A stretch of DNA of 64,000 nucleotides, taken from positions 124,001-188,000 of the forward strand of contig JAVCCK010000034.1 in NCBI GenBank assembly GCA_030765525.1, in the 5' to 3' direction. The DNA comes from Candidatus Lernaella stagnicola (lineage in GTDB: Bacteria; Lernaellota; Lernaellaia; Lernaellales; Lernaellaceae). The position numbers and the translations under genes were made by a program. Below the pieces are notes generated by a model, which saw only the letters and a list, made by a program, of their open reading frames with translations, had not been told where the DNA came from and did no database searches. Below, one piece after another: positions 54,770 through 64,000 of this stretch; position 1 is the first letter of the stretch; each line of letters begins with the position of its first letter.

Positions 54770-57700
54770 ATGAATACACGAATCGCAATCAACGAAATCA
54801 TGAGCAAAATCACTGTTGCCATCATTCTCACCGTGTTCGCCTGCGGCTTGGTCGCGGCGCTTCCTCAGGATGCTAACGCTACGTTCCTGCTATGGGACGA
54901 CGGCGTGAACCACCCGGAAATTGATTGGAAATACACGGAAACCGAACACTTCACGATTTACTGGTATCCGGAAATCGAACACACGGCTCGCCAGTTGCTG
55001 AAAGTCGCCGAGGATATCTACGAGCACAACGCGACGCTTTACAACTTCGAGTTGAAAGACAAGGTCAACGTTGTCATCCTCGACACCGAAGACTACGCGA
55101 ACGGCTTTGCGGCCTATTCCTTTAATTGGATCACCATTTGGGCCTCGCACCTGTATTACGACAGCCGCGGCCGGGTGGACTGGGTGGCAGACGTGTTCAG
55201 CCACGAGTTGGGCCACATTGTCACCTTGAAGGCAGCGGCCAACATGCGTGAAAACATGTACGGCGTGCTGTTCGGCTTCATGGAAGGCAGCCGCAAGTAC
55301 AACTTCGACGTTGGTGTCGGCGTGTTCTACGGTTCTGAACGCTTGCCGACCTGGATGGTCGAAGGTGTCGCGCAGTTCACTTCGATGACCTACGGCGCCG
55401 ACCCTTACGATACCAACCGCGAAATGCTGGTTCGCGCGGCGGCGTTGGACGACAACCTGCTCACCATGGACCAGATGGATATCATCTACGATAAAAACAG
55501 CCTTCAGGCTGAGATGGTATACAACCAGGGCTTCTCGATGAACGCGTTCATCGGCGAGCAGTGGGGCTTGGATGCCCCGGCCCGGATGTGGCATGAGACC
55601 GGCGTCGGCTTCTATCCGGTGTACAACCGGATGATCAACAAAGAGTTGGGCGTCAGCCGCGAAGAGCTCTACAATCAGTGGAAAGCCTACATTACGGACA
55701 AATACAGCAAGCAGGTTGAGTCCGTGTTGGGGGTTTCCGAGGATAAAGAGGTCAAGGGTCGTTTTCTGAGGATTTTCCCGAGCGATCCGCCGGTGCCGGA
55801 AACCGAGATGTCGAAAGACGATCGCTGGATTCTGGGTATCACGAACCATTTCGTGAAGCAGAGCCCGGATGGCGAATATCTCTCGCTGGTGTCCTCTCAC
55901 GGATTGGCTCAGCGTCGCGGCGCCAAGATCTACTTCAAGAAGTTGAAGCCGGATCCTGACAAGATCAACGATTTCAAGCCCGAGAAGGGGCCCTCTTCGT
56001 TCTTCGGCGGCTACAGTTGGCACCCGGACGGCAAGCAGATCGTGTTTGCCGGTCATAAAGCCAACCCGTGGACCGGTCATTATTACAGTGACCTTCAGGT
56101 CTATAACATCGAAACGAAAAAGACCGAACGCATCACGCATAACGCTCGTGCCATGGAGCCAAGCTGGAGCCCGGACGGCACCAGAATCGCCTTCATCACG
56201 AATGAAGATGGCAAACGTAAATTGTGTGTGATGCGGTATCCGAAAATCAGCGGTCACTACGTGCTCATGGAGTTTGACGACGACACGCAGCTTGGCTTCC
56301 CGACGTGGAGCCCGGACGGCTCCAAGATCACCTTCCTGATGTATCGCAAGAAACAGCAGGATGTCTGGGTGATCAACTCCGACGGCACCGACTTGCAGCC
56401 TGTCACCTACGACAAGCACGACAACCGCGACCCGGAGTGGCTCGACAACGAAAACGTGTTGTTGGTTAGCGACCGGAACGGCATCTTCAATGTCTACTCG
56501 GTCAACATCAACACCCATACGATGATGCAGATCACGAACGTGAAAACGGGCGCGATGTGGCCCATGCTCGGCGCCGACGGCGAGAGCATCACCTACAGTT
56601 ACTTCACGAGCTACGGCTTCCGCCCATACGAAATCACGAAGGACGAGTGGCTGATGCACCCGGTGGAGGATTTCGAGTTCAACGTCACGGACGAGGAAGT
56701 CCAGTTGAACCTTACCACCACCGATCCACTGCCGGAGATCGTCGGGCAGGATTACAGTGTCTATGACGGCTTGGCGGGTGTTTTCCCGGTCTTGCACGAT
56801 CATGCCGGCACGTGGGTGTGGATTCCGATCGTGAACTACGAGGACAGCCGCATCCAACTTGGTGCGCAACTCATTATGGTCGACGCGGTGGAACGGAACT
56901 TGGTGTTCGCTTTCTGGTACGTCGGTGAAGAAAGCCGGTACTCGTTGTTCTACGAGAACTACATGACGCCGGTGACACTCTGGTGCTCGCTGCACCGCAT
57001 CTTCCCGGCCGTGGCCAGTGACTTCGAGTTCTTCAACTTCGATGCGAAGATCAGCTTCGACGTTGCGTACTACTTGATCGGCATGCGTTACACGCTGTTC
57101 GGCGATAACCATCTCACGTTGTTCTACCAGTACTTCGATGTGCGCGCTGAGCAGCCGTCGCTGCGTTCACGCCAGTCCACGACGCGTTCGTTGAACTTCA
57201 ATTGGACGCGCGACTCCGTGTACCGCAGCGCTGTCGACGGCGGCATCAACCCGCGCGGCGGCAGCAAATTCCAGTGGGACTTCACGTTTGCCAGTCCGAA
57301 AATCTCGGAACCCTTCACCGGTGCGCCGATGGGCGCGGATCTATCCGACATCTGGAGCAATCCGGCAGTTACCGACGAGGAAGAGGCCCGGGCGAATCCG
57401 GACGAAGACTACTTGGTGCCGGACAATAGCTTCTGGCAAACATTGATTACGTACCGTAAGTACATCCCGTTCCCCTTCTGGGATATGGCGCCGCTCAACG
57501 ATACGTGGGCCGGCGTCAAGGGTTGGGATTGGGCCAACATGAACTTCGAACGGTGGAAGCGGCAACGCCACACCTTGATCATTAAGTTCATGGGCGGGTT
57601 CACCCACTCCGACATCCCCGAAGGCTACGGTTGGGGTAACAGTTACGGCCGTGTCGGCATGTACGATCGCTTCAACGGCGGCGGCATGTGGGTTACCGGT

Positions 57701-58138
57701 ACCGGCACCTTCTCGTTCAACGGGGCGTTCCTGGGGTATGAGAAGTACAGTCTGTCCGGCGAAACCATGGCCGTCATGGGATGGGAGTATCGCTACCCCT
57801 TGATGAAAGAGATGGACGTTCAATTGTGGGCGTTCTACTTTGACAAGATGTACATGTCGCTCTTCGGCAACGTGGGCAACTTGTGGTCGCACCCGACGAG
57901 TCGTGAAGGCTTGTACAACCTCAACACGATTTTCGACAAGAACTACGACGGCGAATTCAATCCGGAAGACGATTTGATTTCCGACGTCGGAATTGAGTTA
58001 CGCCTCTCGATGTTCATGTTTGCTTCGGGTTGGGACAGCTTCATCAAGATTGCCCACGGCTTCCAGGATCCCAGCCGGGAAGAAAAGCCTTTACGCTACT
58101 ACATTGGTCTCGGCACCGGCTTCGATGACCGGTATTAA
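54770..58138 (+). CDS. Zinc peptidase (MA-like) - TolB propeller - beta-barrel fusion protein
   Basis: 1122 residues, exported. A signal peptide (two possible ATGs; cleavage near QDANA-T) leads to a peptidase-MA-like domain (about 35-330) with the zinc motif H145-E-L-G-H149 and a downstream Glu (E198 in WMVEGVAQF). A TolB/PD40 propeller follows (about 345-620) with repeated W-PDG motifs (WHPDGKQIVF, WSPDGTRIAF, WSPDGSKITF). Residues about 640-1122 look like an outer-membrane barrel (many aromatic strands, final DDRY). This order is known in secreted proteins annotated as biopolymer-transporter or PD40 proteins. All three zinc-ligand positions are present. It has a GGGGGG ribosome site. Confidence 0.85.
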   Translation: MNTRIAINEIMSKITVAIILTVFACGLVAALPQDANATFLLWDDGVNHPEIDWKYTETEHFTIYWYPEIEHTARQLLKVAEDIYEHNATLYNFELKDKVNVVILDTEDYANGFAAYSFNWITIWASHLYYDSRGRVDWVADVFSHELGHIVTLKAAANMRENMYGVLFGFMEGSRKYNFDVGVGVFYGSERLPTWMVEGVAQFTSMTYGADPYDTNREMLVRAAALDDNLLTMDQMDIIYDKNSLQAEMVYNQGFSMNAFIGEQWGLDAPARMWHETGVGFYPVYNRMINKELGVSREELYNQWKAYITDKYSKQVESVLGVSEDKEVKGRFLRIFPSDPPVPETEMSKDDRWILGITNHFVKQSPDGEYLSLVSSHGLAQRRGAKIYFKKLKPDPDKINDFKPEKGPSSFFGGYSWHPDGKQIVFAGHKANPWTGHYYSDLQVYNIETKKTERITHNARAMEPSWSPDGTRIAFITNEDGKRKLCVMRYPKISGHYVLMEFDDDTQLGFPTWSPDGSKITFLMYRKKQQDVWVINSDGTDLQPVTYDKHDNRDPEWLDNENVLLVSDRNGIFNVYSVNINTHTMMQITNVKTGAMWPMLGADGESITYSYFTSYGFRPYEITKDEWLMHPVEDFEFNVTDEEVQLNLTTTDPLPEIVGQDYSVYDGLAGVFPVLHDHAGTWVWIPIVNYEDSRIQLGAQLIMVDAVERNLVFAFWYVGEESRYSLFYENYMTPVTLWCSLHRIFPAVASDFEFFNFDAKISFDVAYYLIGMRYTLFGDNHLTLFYQYFDVRAEQPSLRSRQSTTRSLNFNWTRDSVYRSAVDGGINPRGGSKFQWDFTFASPKISEPFTGAPMGADLSDIWSNPAVTDEEEARANPDEDYLVPDNSFWQTLITYRKYIPFPFWDMAPLNDTWAGVKGWDWANMNFERWKRQRHTLIIKFMGGFTHSDIPEGYGWGNSYGRVGMYDRFNGGGMWVTGTGTFSFNGAFLGYEKYSLSGETMAVMGWEYRYPLMKEMDVQLWAFYFDKMYMSLFGNVGNLWSHPTSREGLYNLNTIFDKNYDGEFNPEDDLISDVGIELRLSMFMFASGWDSFIKIAHGFQDPSREEKPLRYYIGLGTGFDDRY

Positions 58139-58174
58139 TAGGGGACGCATAAGATGACGCGGAGGAAACAACCC

Positions 58175-60727
58175 ATGAAACGCTCAGCGACAATCCTCGC
58201 GATTGCGTTGCTACTCACCGGCTTCTTGCTGGGCGGCTGTATCATCCTGGAAGAGGATGAAGAAGTCGATGAGCTGCCGGCCCGCGGGTACGGCACGCTA
58301 AAGCTCTCGATCGACGATGTCGGCCCTTTTGACGAGTTCGACGAAGCCGGTCAACCAACAGGGCGTCGTGGTTTCATGTTCGACTTGGACCACGACGGCG
58401 ACTTCGATTACTTCTATCAAATCCGTCGGCCTTCGGCGGGTATCGTCGGCTTGAGTTTCGGCGCGGACGGCTTTGCCGACGGCGCTTTCCCTCAGGCGAT
58501 GGTGATGATGACCCCGGGCCAGACCGATTACGAGGTTCCGCTCGACAGCCTGACGACCTGGATTAACCAGGATCGCATCGTCGGCTATCGGCCTGCCAAG
58601 TATATCGACCGGCCTGACGTTCTCGTGTACCGGAACCGCCTGTACGATCGAGAAGAAGAAGCACCGTTGACGGGCACACGCCAATCGATGCGGTTCCGCT
58701 TCCTCAATGTCGGCGTGATCAACGTCGGCGGCGGCGCCAATGCACCGATCGACGACGAGGATCCGATTTCGAACGACGATGTCGACGAACCGGATCTCTT
58801 GCCGGCGGCGTTCGGCGAACCGGACGCACGTTGTGACGATTGGTTCAGGCACTGCGAAAAGCTCGAGACTTGCGACCGCATGGATTGGTCGGTGCAGCAG
58901 TGTGCGGATCACTTGTATCCGTACACCAACACCGCGCCGGGCCAGCGCTACATTCGCTGCCTCGGTGATTGTAAGACCGGTCAAAACTGCGACAAGTATC
59001 TGCCTTGCGTGGATGCCTGTTGGGCCGATAACTTCTCTGACGCATACGGATGTGAAAGCACTTACGGCCCCGATGCGGTTGACATCTTGCTCTTCGTTGA
59101 ACGCGATGGCGCGCTCTTCCAAGTCGAGCAGGGCTACACCGTCCAGCAGGGCGAAAAGTTAGCGGTCTACATTTGGTATCGTGACGTGGAAGGGGACTTC
59201 GGCAACGGGCAGATCAACGTTCAAGGTATCCGCCCGAAATTGTCGGTACCCATCGACGTTCGGAGCGGTACGTTGGCTGATCGCACGCTAGTTGGTTTCA
59301 CCGTCGCCAATCCATTGCCGGCGGGTGAATACAAGCTGTCGGTCCGCTTGCGTGACAACGTTGACGAATGCGGTCGCGAAGGCGTTCCGTTCCCGGTGAG
59401 CTTTAATTCCGCCGGCGTGACGGGCGTCGACAACGCTCCGGTCGAACCGGGCGTGCGCAGCCTCAATCTGTACGAGACGTATGCGCGCAAGATCGACAAA
59501 TACAATGCCGGTAAAGGCTTCATCGATGAATCCGTCGTGCTGCAAAAGGGCGACGAAGAAGGCTATCGCTTCCTGTACGAAATCACCGATTTCGACGTTG
59601 CGATCATTCAAGCCTACTTCTGGAGCTTCAGCGGCTTGGACGACTTCGATGTGCTGGATATCGACGAGTTGAATCAGTCGATCGTCACCACGACACAAGA
59701 TGATCGCGGTACGAAGTTCGATCCTAGTGACGACATTCAGTCCTCGGCGTTCTACATCGACCAACCGATGGGCAGCGGCTTGTTCACCTTCTATGGTGAC
59801 CGCGGCTGGAACATTTATCCGAAGGCTCCCTACGGCGCTGCGAATGACAATCAACCGTTCATTCGGGGCGACCTGGAAACGACTCGTGTTCACATTCCGT
59901 TCACGCCCTTCTACACGGTCGATCCAAAGTACACCGGCTGTGGAAATCTCTGCTCGCACTGGCTTTCGGTCCTCTACGACGAAGGCGGCGCGCTCGGCGG
60001 TTTCGATTCACTCGAAGAGGCTGTGGCGAATTGCCAAGCCAACAGCGGCACCCAATATTGGGTTGCGGCCCTGCAATGCGTAAAACAATCGGATGACGGC
60101 GACAACGCCTGCCAGACGATCAACGATTGCTTGTCCGTACTCGGTGCGCCGCCAACCGGTGGCAACCGTGGGCTGTGTCAGACGCATGAAAACCTGACGC
60201 TCCCGGTTCGCGTGGTCGTTCCGCCCGAATATCTGGCGAATGACGAATACCGGCAGTTGTTGCTCAACGATCAAAACGATCCGAACTGGCGTCCGCTCAA
60301 ACTCGCGTTGTTTGCCCAAACGGGTGGCGACACGGGGTTGTTGGTACCGGGTGGCGAGGAACTTGGTTTCCCGCAAGAAAACTACGACTTCACGTTGCCC
60401 TATGGACCGCATGTCCCGAACAGCGTGTTCCAAATCAGCACGCCGGAAGCCGGCAAACAGGCTCAGCTCAGCATGGGTTTGTTGAATGAGGAAACGGGAC
60501 AGATCTACGGCGGCGCTTACAATGAGCCGAACGCGATCTACGAAGATGACGACTGGTACTGGCTGTTCATGTACAGCTACAACTGGGTTGGAATCGAGCA
60601 GGAAGGTTGGGGAGTCGGTGTTGTCTCCGGCAACACCATCTACGACTTCGTGAATCCGGCCAACGCCGCGATCACCGTCGTGTTTGGCGACCTGCGCTTC
60701 ATCAGCAGCGGGTTCCTGAATCCCTAA
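58175..60727 (+). CDS. Large Cys-rich lipoprotein, last gene of the surface operon
   Basis: 850 residues from the ATG at 58175 (GGAGGA 10 nt upstream; an earlier ATG is rejected). The lipobox is LGGC. An acidic linker follows, then beta-rich domains. Two Cys-rich clusters stand out: about residues 215-290 (CDDWFRHCEKLETC, CADH, CLGDCKTGQNCDKYLPCVDAC) and about 590-680 (CGNLC, CVKQ, CQTINDC). At least 14 cysteines imply disulfides on the surface. I do not recognise a family. It shares the operon with two outer-membrane barrel-type proteins and lies upstream of the strong terminator at 60750. Confidence 0.8.
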   Translation: MKRSATILAIALLLTGFLLGGCIILEEDEEVDELPARGYGTLKLSIDDVGPFDEFDEAGQPTGRRGFMFDLDHDGDFDYFYQIRRPSAGIVGLSFGADGFADGAFPQAMVMMTPGQTDYEVPLDSLTTWINQDRIVGYRPAKYIDRPDVLVYRNRLYDREEEAPLTGTRQSMRFRFLNVGVINVGGGANAPIDDEDPISNDDVDEPDLLPAAFGEPDARCDDWFRHCEKLETCDRMDWSVQQCADHLYPYTNTAPGQRYIRCLGDCKTGQNCDKYLPCVDACWADNFSDAYGCESTYGPDAVDILLFVERDGALFQVEQGYTVQQGEKLAVYIWYRDVEGDFGNGQINVQGIRPKLSVPIDVRSGTLADRTLVGFTVANPLPAGEYKLSVRLRDNVDECGREGVPFPVSFNSAGVTGVDNAPVEPGVRSLNLYETYARKIDKYNAGKGFIDESVVLQKGDEEGYRFLYEITDFDVAIIQAYFWSFSGLDDFDVLDIDELNQSIVTTTQDDRGTKFDPSDDIQSSAFYIDQPMGSGLFTFYGDRGWNIYPKAPYGAANDNQPFIRGDLETTRVHIPFTPFYTVDPKYTGCGNLCSHWLSVLYDEGGALGGFDSLEEAVANCQANSGTQYWVAALQCVKQSDDGDNACQTINDCLSVLGAPPTGGNRGLCQTHENLTLPVRVVVPPEYLANDEYRQLLLNDQNDPNWRPLKLALFAQTGGDTGLLVPGGEELGFPQENYDFTLPYGPHVPNSVFQISTPEAGKQAQLSMGLLNEETGQIYGGAYNEPNAIYEDDDWYWLFMYSYNWVGIEQEGWGVGVVSGNTIYDFVNPANAAITVVFGDLRFISSGFLNP

Positions 60728-60749
60728 TCGTAAAAGACAGAGTTCGAAA

Positions 60750-60777
60750 GGAGCGGCTTCGGCCGCTCCTTTTTTTT
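60750..60777 (+). terminator. Strong intrinsic terminator of the surface operon
   Basis: An 8-bp GC stem GGAGCGGC/GCCGCTCC closed by a TTCG tetraloop is followed by eight T. It lies 22 bp after the lipoprotein stop and 15 bp before the next start, so it clearly separates the two transcription units. Confidence 0.95.
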
Positions 60778-60791
60778 GATATGCTGTAGGT

Positions 60792-63059
60792 ATGAATCGG
60801 ATCGAGCAGCTATCCCGTCCACGAACGACGTTGTTACTCTTCGCCAGCGGCGCGTTTGCGCTTGTGTCTCAGACGGTATTATTGCGCCAGTTCATTGTCG
60901 CTGTGGGCGGTAACGAGGCGGCAATCGGCCTCTATTTCGCTATGTGGTTCGCGGGCATCGGCATCGGCGCGGCCGTCGCGGGACGAAGGAGAGGGCCGGC
61001 GCGTGTCTCTCTATTGCGCGTAGCGTTTGCGGTTGGCGCAGTGTTACCGCCGCTGTTGCTCGTCGTCATGAAACTCGTACCGGTGTGGTCGGGCGGCGAT
61101 GCAACGCAAGTGGCCGGATGGGGCGCCACGTCGGTGACGGCAGCGCTCGCTTCGCCCGCCGGTTTCTGGGTCGGATGGACCTTTCCCCTCATCGCCGCAA
61201 CGCGCGCCGCGGATCGCTCCGTGATCGGTAACATGTTTGTCGCCGAAGCCGGAGGTAGCGCGGCGGCCGGCCTACTGTTTTCATTCCTTTTGGCGTTGTG
61301 GACCCCGCCGTTCGGTGCGGCCTTGGCGGCCTCGGCGATTCTCATCGGCGGCGCGTCGGCGTTGTTTTCAAAGCGACTGGTTTACGTGGCGGCGGGCGCT
61401 GCGGCGATCGGCCTATTCCTCCTCACGTTTAGTTCGCCGGTTCAACGTATCGAACAAAGCATCGAGAGCCTCCGATTCGCGGCGCTGGAGACCGGTTCGA
61501 GCTTCGACCGCTCGGTACAAACGCGGTACCAAAACGTCACCTTCGCGCGAAGCGGAGACCAGGTGCAGATATACGGCAATGGCGTTTACCTCGATAGCTT
61601 CCCTGATGTCTTCGTGTATCGCCAACAAGCGGCGCTTTTGCTCAGTCAACACCCGAACCCGCGGCGCGTTTTGTTGCTCGGCGGCGGCTTGAACGGCTTG
61701 GCGGCCGAATTACTGGCTGCGTCGGTCGTTGAATCGGTGGAAATCGTCGCGCTCGACGAGGAATACGGCCGGGAGATGATCGCCCGTCTGCCGCCGGAAC
61801 AACAGCGATTGTTGCGTCATCCGCGCCTGACGATTACCTATCAGGATCCCCGCCGGTATCTTCGCGCCGCGGGCCCGGCGGTCGACCTGGCCGTCGTCAT
61901 CGCGCCGGACCCGTCCACGGCGTTGATCGGTCGGCTGTTCACCGTGGAGTTTTTCCGCGAAGTGCGCGCCCGTCTGGCCGACGGCGGCGTGTTCATGACG
62001 TCAGTCACCGGCTCCGAGAACTACCTGGGCGACGAAATCGGGGGCTACGTCGGGGCCATCAAGGCGTCGCTGGACCGCGCGTTTGCCGGCGTTCTTGTAC
62101 TACCGGGGGAACAGACGTGGTTCGTCGCCAAAACGGCGGCCGCGCCCAACGAGGACCCGGCGCGCATGCGCGAAAATTACGCCGCCGCGTTTCGCGGCGC
62201 ACCGCCGCTGCCGGTGGAAGTCGTGGATCAATTCGTCGTTCCCGAACGTATCGACAGCTTCGCCGCGCAACTGAAAGCGGTGCGTGCCGAGCCCAATACG
62301 CAGATGCGTCCCGTGGCCTTTCTCGCGTTCTTGCGCGTCTGGGATCGTTATGCCGGCGGGGGATTAGGCGGCGTGTTGTCTCTGTTATCGCGCGCCAACA
62401 CGAATTTCTGGATGAAGTTCTGGACTGCGGTGGCGATGTTGTTGATCGCGGCGTCGCTGATGGGAAAAAGCGAAAAGTTGGATCGGCGCTGCGGAATGAT
62501 CAGCCTGACAACGACCGGTTTTGCGGCGATGGGCTTGGTGATCGTTATCACGCTCGCCTATCAGTCGTTTATCGGCAACATGTACCAGATGATCGCGCTG
62601 CTGATCGGGCTCTACATGGCGGGGTTGGCGCTGGGCGGTTATACGGCCACGAGGTTGGTGGAGCGAGGCGCCGCACCGCTGCGGTTGCTGATGCTGGGCG
62701 ACTTCCTTTTCGCTGCCGTCGCGTTCGTGTTGGCAATCAGCCTGCCGAGCGCCGGATCGTGGTCGGTGACGCCGGCGGCGGTGTTCCTGCTCAGCATTGT
62801 TTGCGCGGGCGGCTTTGCGGCTGGAACCGCGTTCCCGCTGACGGCCGAATTGCTGGCGGCGGCGGGCGAGGGCGTCGGCGTGCGGGCTGGACGCGTGGAA
62901 ATGGCGGACCACCTTGCGGCCCTGGTCGGCGCGTTGGTGGTTGGCCTTTGGCTGCTGCCGACGGCGGGATTAGTCGGCGCGAGTGTGGGCTTGGCGATCC
63001 TCAAAGGTGCGGCAGGGACCGCGGCGGGCGTTGGCTCGAAACGGCGGCCGGCGAAATGA
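60792..63059 (+). CDS. Membrane-fused spermidine-synthase-like protein, third copy
   Basis: 755 residues. About seven membrane helices (15-225), a spermidine-synthase-like domain (about 235-500) and about seven more helices (535-745). The SAM loop is GGGLNG (G297-G302), where spermidine synthases have GGGDGG; the Asp that contacts the aminopropyl donor is Asn. This resembles the fused SpeE-like/MFS proteins more closely than the 41149/43561 pair. It starts only 15 bp after the terminator stem, with no strong ribosome site. Function unknown; a SAM-linked membrane enzyme is likely. Confidence 0.8.
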   Translation: MNRIEQLSRPRTTLLLFASGAFALVSQTVLLRQFIVAVGGNEAAIGLYFAMWFAGIGIGAAVAGRRRGPARVSLLRVAFAVGAVLPPLLLVVMKLVPVWSGGDATQVAGWGATSVTAALASPAGFWVGWTFPLIAATRAADRSVIGNMFVAEAGGSAAAGLLFSFLLALWTPPFGAALAASAILIGGASALFSKRLVYVAAGAAAIGLFLLTFSSPVQRIEQSIESLRFAALETGSSFDRSVQTRYQNVTFARSGDQVQIYGNGVYLDSFPDVFVYRQQAALLLSQHPNPRRVLLLGGGLNGLAAELLAASVVESVEIVALDEEYGREMIARLPPEQQRLLRHPRLTITYQDPRRYLRAAGPAVDLAVVIAPDPSTALIGRLFTVEFFREVRARLADGGVFMTSVTGSENYLGDEIGGYVGAIKASLDRAFAGVLVLPGEQTWFVAKTAAAPNEDPARMRENYAAAFRGAPPLPVEVVDQFVVPERIDSFAAQLKAVRAEPNTQMRPVAFLAFLRVWDRYAGGGLGGVLSLLSRANTNFWMKFWTAVAMLLIAASLMGKSEKLDRRCGMISLTTTGFAAMGLVIVITLAYQSFIGNMYQMIALLIGLYMAGLALGGYTATRLVERGAAPLRLLMLGDFLFAAVAFVLAISLPSAGSWSVTPAAVFLLSIVCAGGFAAGTAFPLTAELLAAAGEGVGVRAGRVEMADHLAALVGALVVGLWLLPTAGLVGASVGLAILKGAAGTAAGVGSKRRPAK

Positions 63060-63105
63060 GCGCTTGCAGCGTTGCGCGATTTATTGTAATAAGACAGGAC
63101 TTTTC

Positions 63106-63177
63106 GGGCGGTTAACTCAGCGGTAGAGTGCCATCCTCACACGGTGGAAGTCGCTGGTTCGAATCCAGTACCGCCCA
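63106..63177 (+). tRNA. tRNA-Val (anticodon CAC)
   Basis: Full cloverleaf: acceptor GGGCGGT/ACCGCCC (7 bp), D stem ACTC/GAGT, anticodon stem CCATC/GGTGG, loop CTCACAC with CAC at 34-36 (reads GTG, Val), and T arm GCTGG-TTCGAAT-CCAGT with one G-T pair. Discriminator A, and CCA is not encoded. Confidence 0.95.
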
Positions 63178-63243
63178 ATGCAAACGTCCGATTTCCGCCC
63201 ACTTTCGGCGGCATTTTTATTTTCGGATCTCGACGGGAGAGAC

Positions 63244-64000
63244 ATGCGCGGCTCTGCATTTTTCATTGCGCTTCTGATCGCGCTGTTGTGTTGCGGCGGT
63301 TGCGCTACATTCTCCGGCGGCAAAGCCAAGCAGAGCGCGCCGCCGACGGTTCCCGAGTTGGCCCCTGCGGTTGCCGTGCAGATAACGCCCGCCGAAACCG
63401 CCTTGCCCGAAGAATTATACAACGACGCGCGCGAGCGATACCTCAAAGCGGTCGAACTGACTCAGGCAAAAAAATACGACGAAGCGCTGATCGCCAACAG
63501 GCAGACGCTCGAGTTGCTTGCCAAACCCTACGATCGCACGAAGGACGAAGTCCTCACGCGCAAGATCGATTCGCTTTACTTCGAGGTTTGCCTGGCCCAG
63601 GTGCGGATCGGGCGAATCACAGGCCGTTTCTCGCCGGTGCCGATCGAAAAAAAGCTCATCGGCATCGCCTTCAACGAAGAAGTGCAGCGCTGGTTGGCCT
63701 ACTACGTGGGGCCGGGGCGCGCCAGCATGCAGAAGTACCTGTCGCGCTCGACACGCTATTTGCCGATGATTCGCAAAACTCTGGCCGAAGAAGGGGTTCC
63801 CGAAGATATCGGTTATTTGCCGATCATTGAGAGCGGCTTTTCGGCCTACGCCTACAGCCCCGCCGCGGCGGTCGGCATGTGGCAGTTTATTGCGGCAACC
63901 GGAAAAACCTACGGGCTGACCATCAACACCTGGGTGGACGAACGTCGCGATCCGGAAAAAGCCACGGGCGCTGCGGCGCGGTATCTGAAGGACCTGCACG
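63244..64000 (+). CDS. mltD: Membrane-bound lytic murein transglycosylase D-like, C-terminus outside window
   Basis: 252 codons visible from the ATG after CGGGAGAG; the gene continues past the window. A lipoprotein signal ends GGC (Cys20). After a Pro/Ala-rich linker and a helical region, the lysozyme-like SLT domain begins: YLPIIESGF (catalytic Glu in IIES), SPAAAVGMWQFIAATG and RDPEKAT. These match MltD, which cleaves peptidoglycan glycan strands. The LysM repeats typical of MltD would lie beyond the edge. Confidence 0.9.
   Translation, partial: MRGSAFFIALLIALLCCGGCATFSGGKAKQSAPPTVPELAPAVAVQITPAETALPEELYNDARERYLKAVELTQAKKYDEALIANRQTLELLAKPYDRTKDEVLTRKIDSLYFEVCLAQVRIGRITGRFSPVPIEKKLIGIAFNEEVQRWLAYYVGPGRASMQKYLSRSTRYLPMIRKTLAEEGVPEDIGYLPIIESGFSAYAYSPAAAVGMWQFIAATGKTYGLTINTWVDERRDPEKATGAAARYLKDLH

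Noticed and set aside
54890-57112. 740-codon minus-strand frame across the peptidase-propeller gene
   Set aside because: It is antisense to a gene with a signal peptide, zinc motif and propeller repeats; its own translation has no domains or ribosome site.
1-64000. CRISPR arrays, insertion sequences and prophage
   Set aside because: No regularly spaced direct repeats, transposase motifs or phage structural genes were seen; the only recombinase is chromosomal XerC in its usual gene order.

Overview
The window is GC-rich (about 60 percent by eye), dense and mostly housekeeping. It suggests a diderm (Gram-negative-type) bacterium: there are beta-barrel outer-membrane proteins, many lipobox lipoproteins, a PBP1b-type penicillin-binding protein, an MltD-type transglycosylase, a CpoB/YbgF-like protein and a PilF-like protein. 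The order dprA-topA-trmFO-xerC-hslV-hslU-argF, the Asp-rich lipoprotein linkers and the many B12/radical-SAM-type proteins fit a deltaproteobacterium-like or related deep-branching phylum. That placement is inference; no rRNA or phylogenetic marker set was available.

Layout. 1-4216 (-): a giant open frame, cut by the window edge, with three consecutive B12-binding-like plus radical SAM modules. 4217-4736: structured non-coding DNA and tRNA-Thr(CGT). 4737-8757: mrcB-like PBP, TPR lipoprotein, DUF1573-type lipoprotein. 8778-16542: SCP2-like protein, FAD oxidoreductase, Memo-family protein, alpha-glucan phosphorylase, sugar epimerase and TIM-barrel isomerase. 16653-17833: ispD-ispF. 17830-24072: multi-pass membrane protein, outer-membrane barrel, a degenerate radical SAM protein translationally coupled to a membrane SGNH hydrolase. 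24127-28546: mini flagellar-rod-like protein, CAP-domain lipoprotein, unknown exported protein, CpoB-like and LysM proteins. 28710-38741: the conserved dprA-topA-trmFO-xerC-hslVU-argF-maf-yggS run. 38814-46768: unknown protein, purine nucleoside phosphorylase, PilF-like protein, a tandem pair of membrane-embedded spermidine-synthase-like proteins, MTA phosphorylase. 46939-47802: an AT-richer TIR-like (PF10137-type) gene, the clearest foreign gene. 47823-51752: MutL/GlmL-type ATPase cluster. 51753-52433: gap with an Asp-rich coding relic. 52434-53444: fructose-1,6-bisphosphatase. 53505-60777: a self-contained surface operon with promoter, three exported proteins and a strong terminator. 60792-64000: a third spermidine-synthase-like membrane protein, tRNA-Val(CAC) and the start of an MltD-type transglycosylase.

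The most unusual items are the triple radical SAM polypeptide, the radical SAM homologue whose three cluster cysteines are Ser, Asp and Leu, the orphan TIR-like effector, the three-gene surface operon, and the membrane-fused spermidine-synthase-like proteins that lack the aminopropyltransferase aspartates. No CRISPR array, transposase or prophage was seen.
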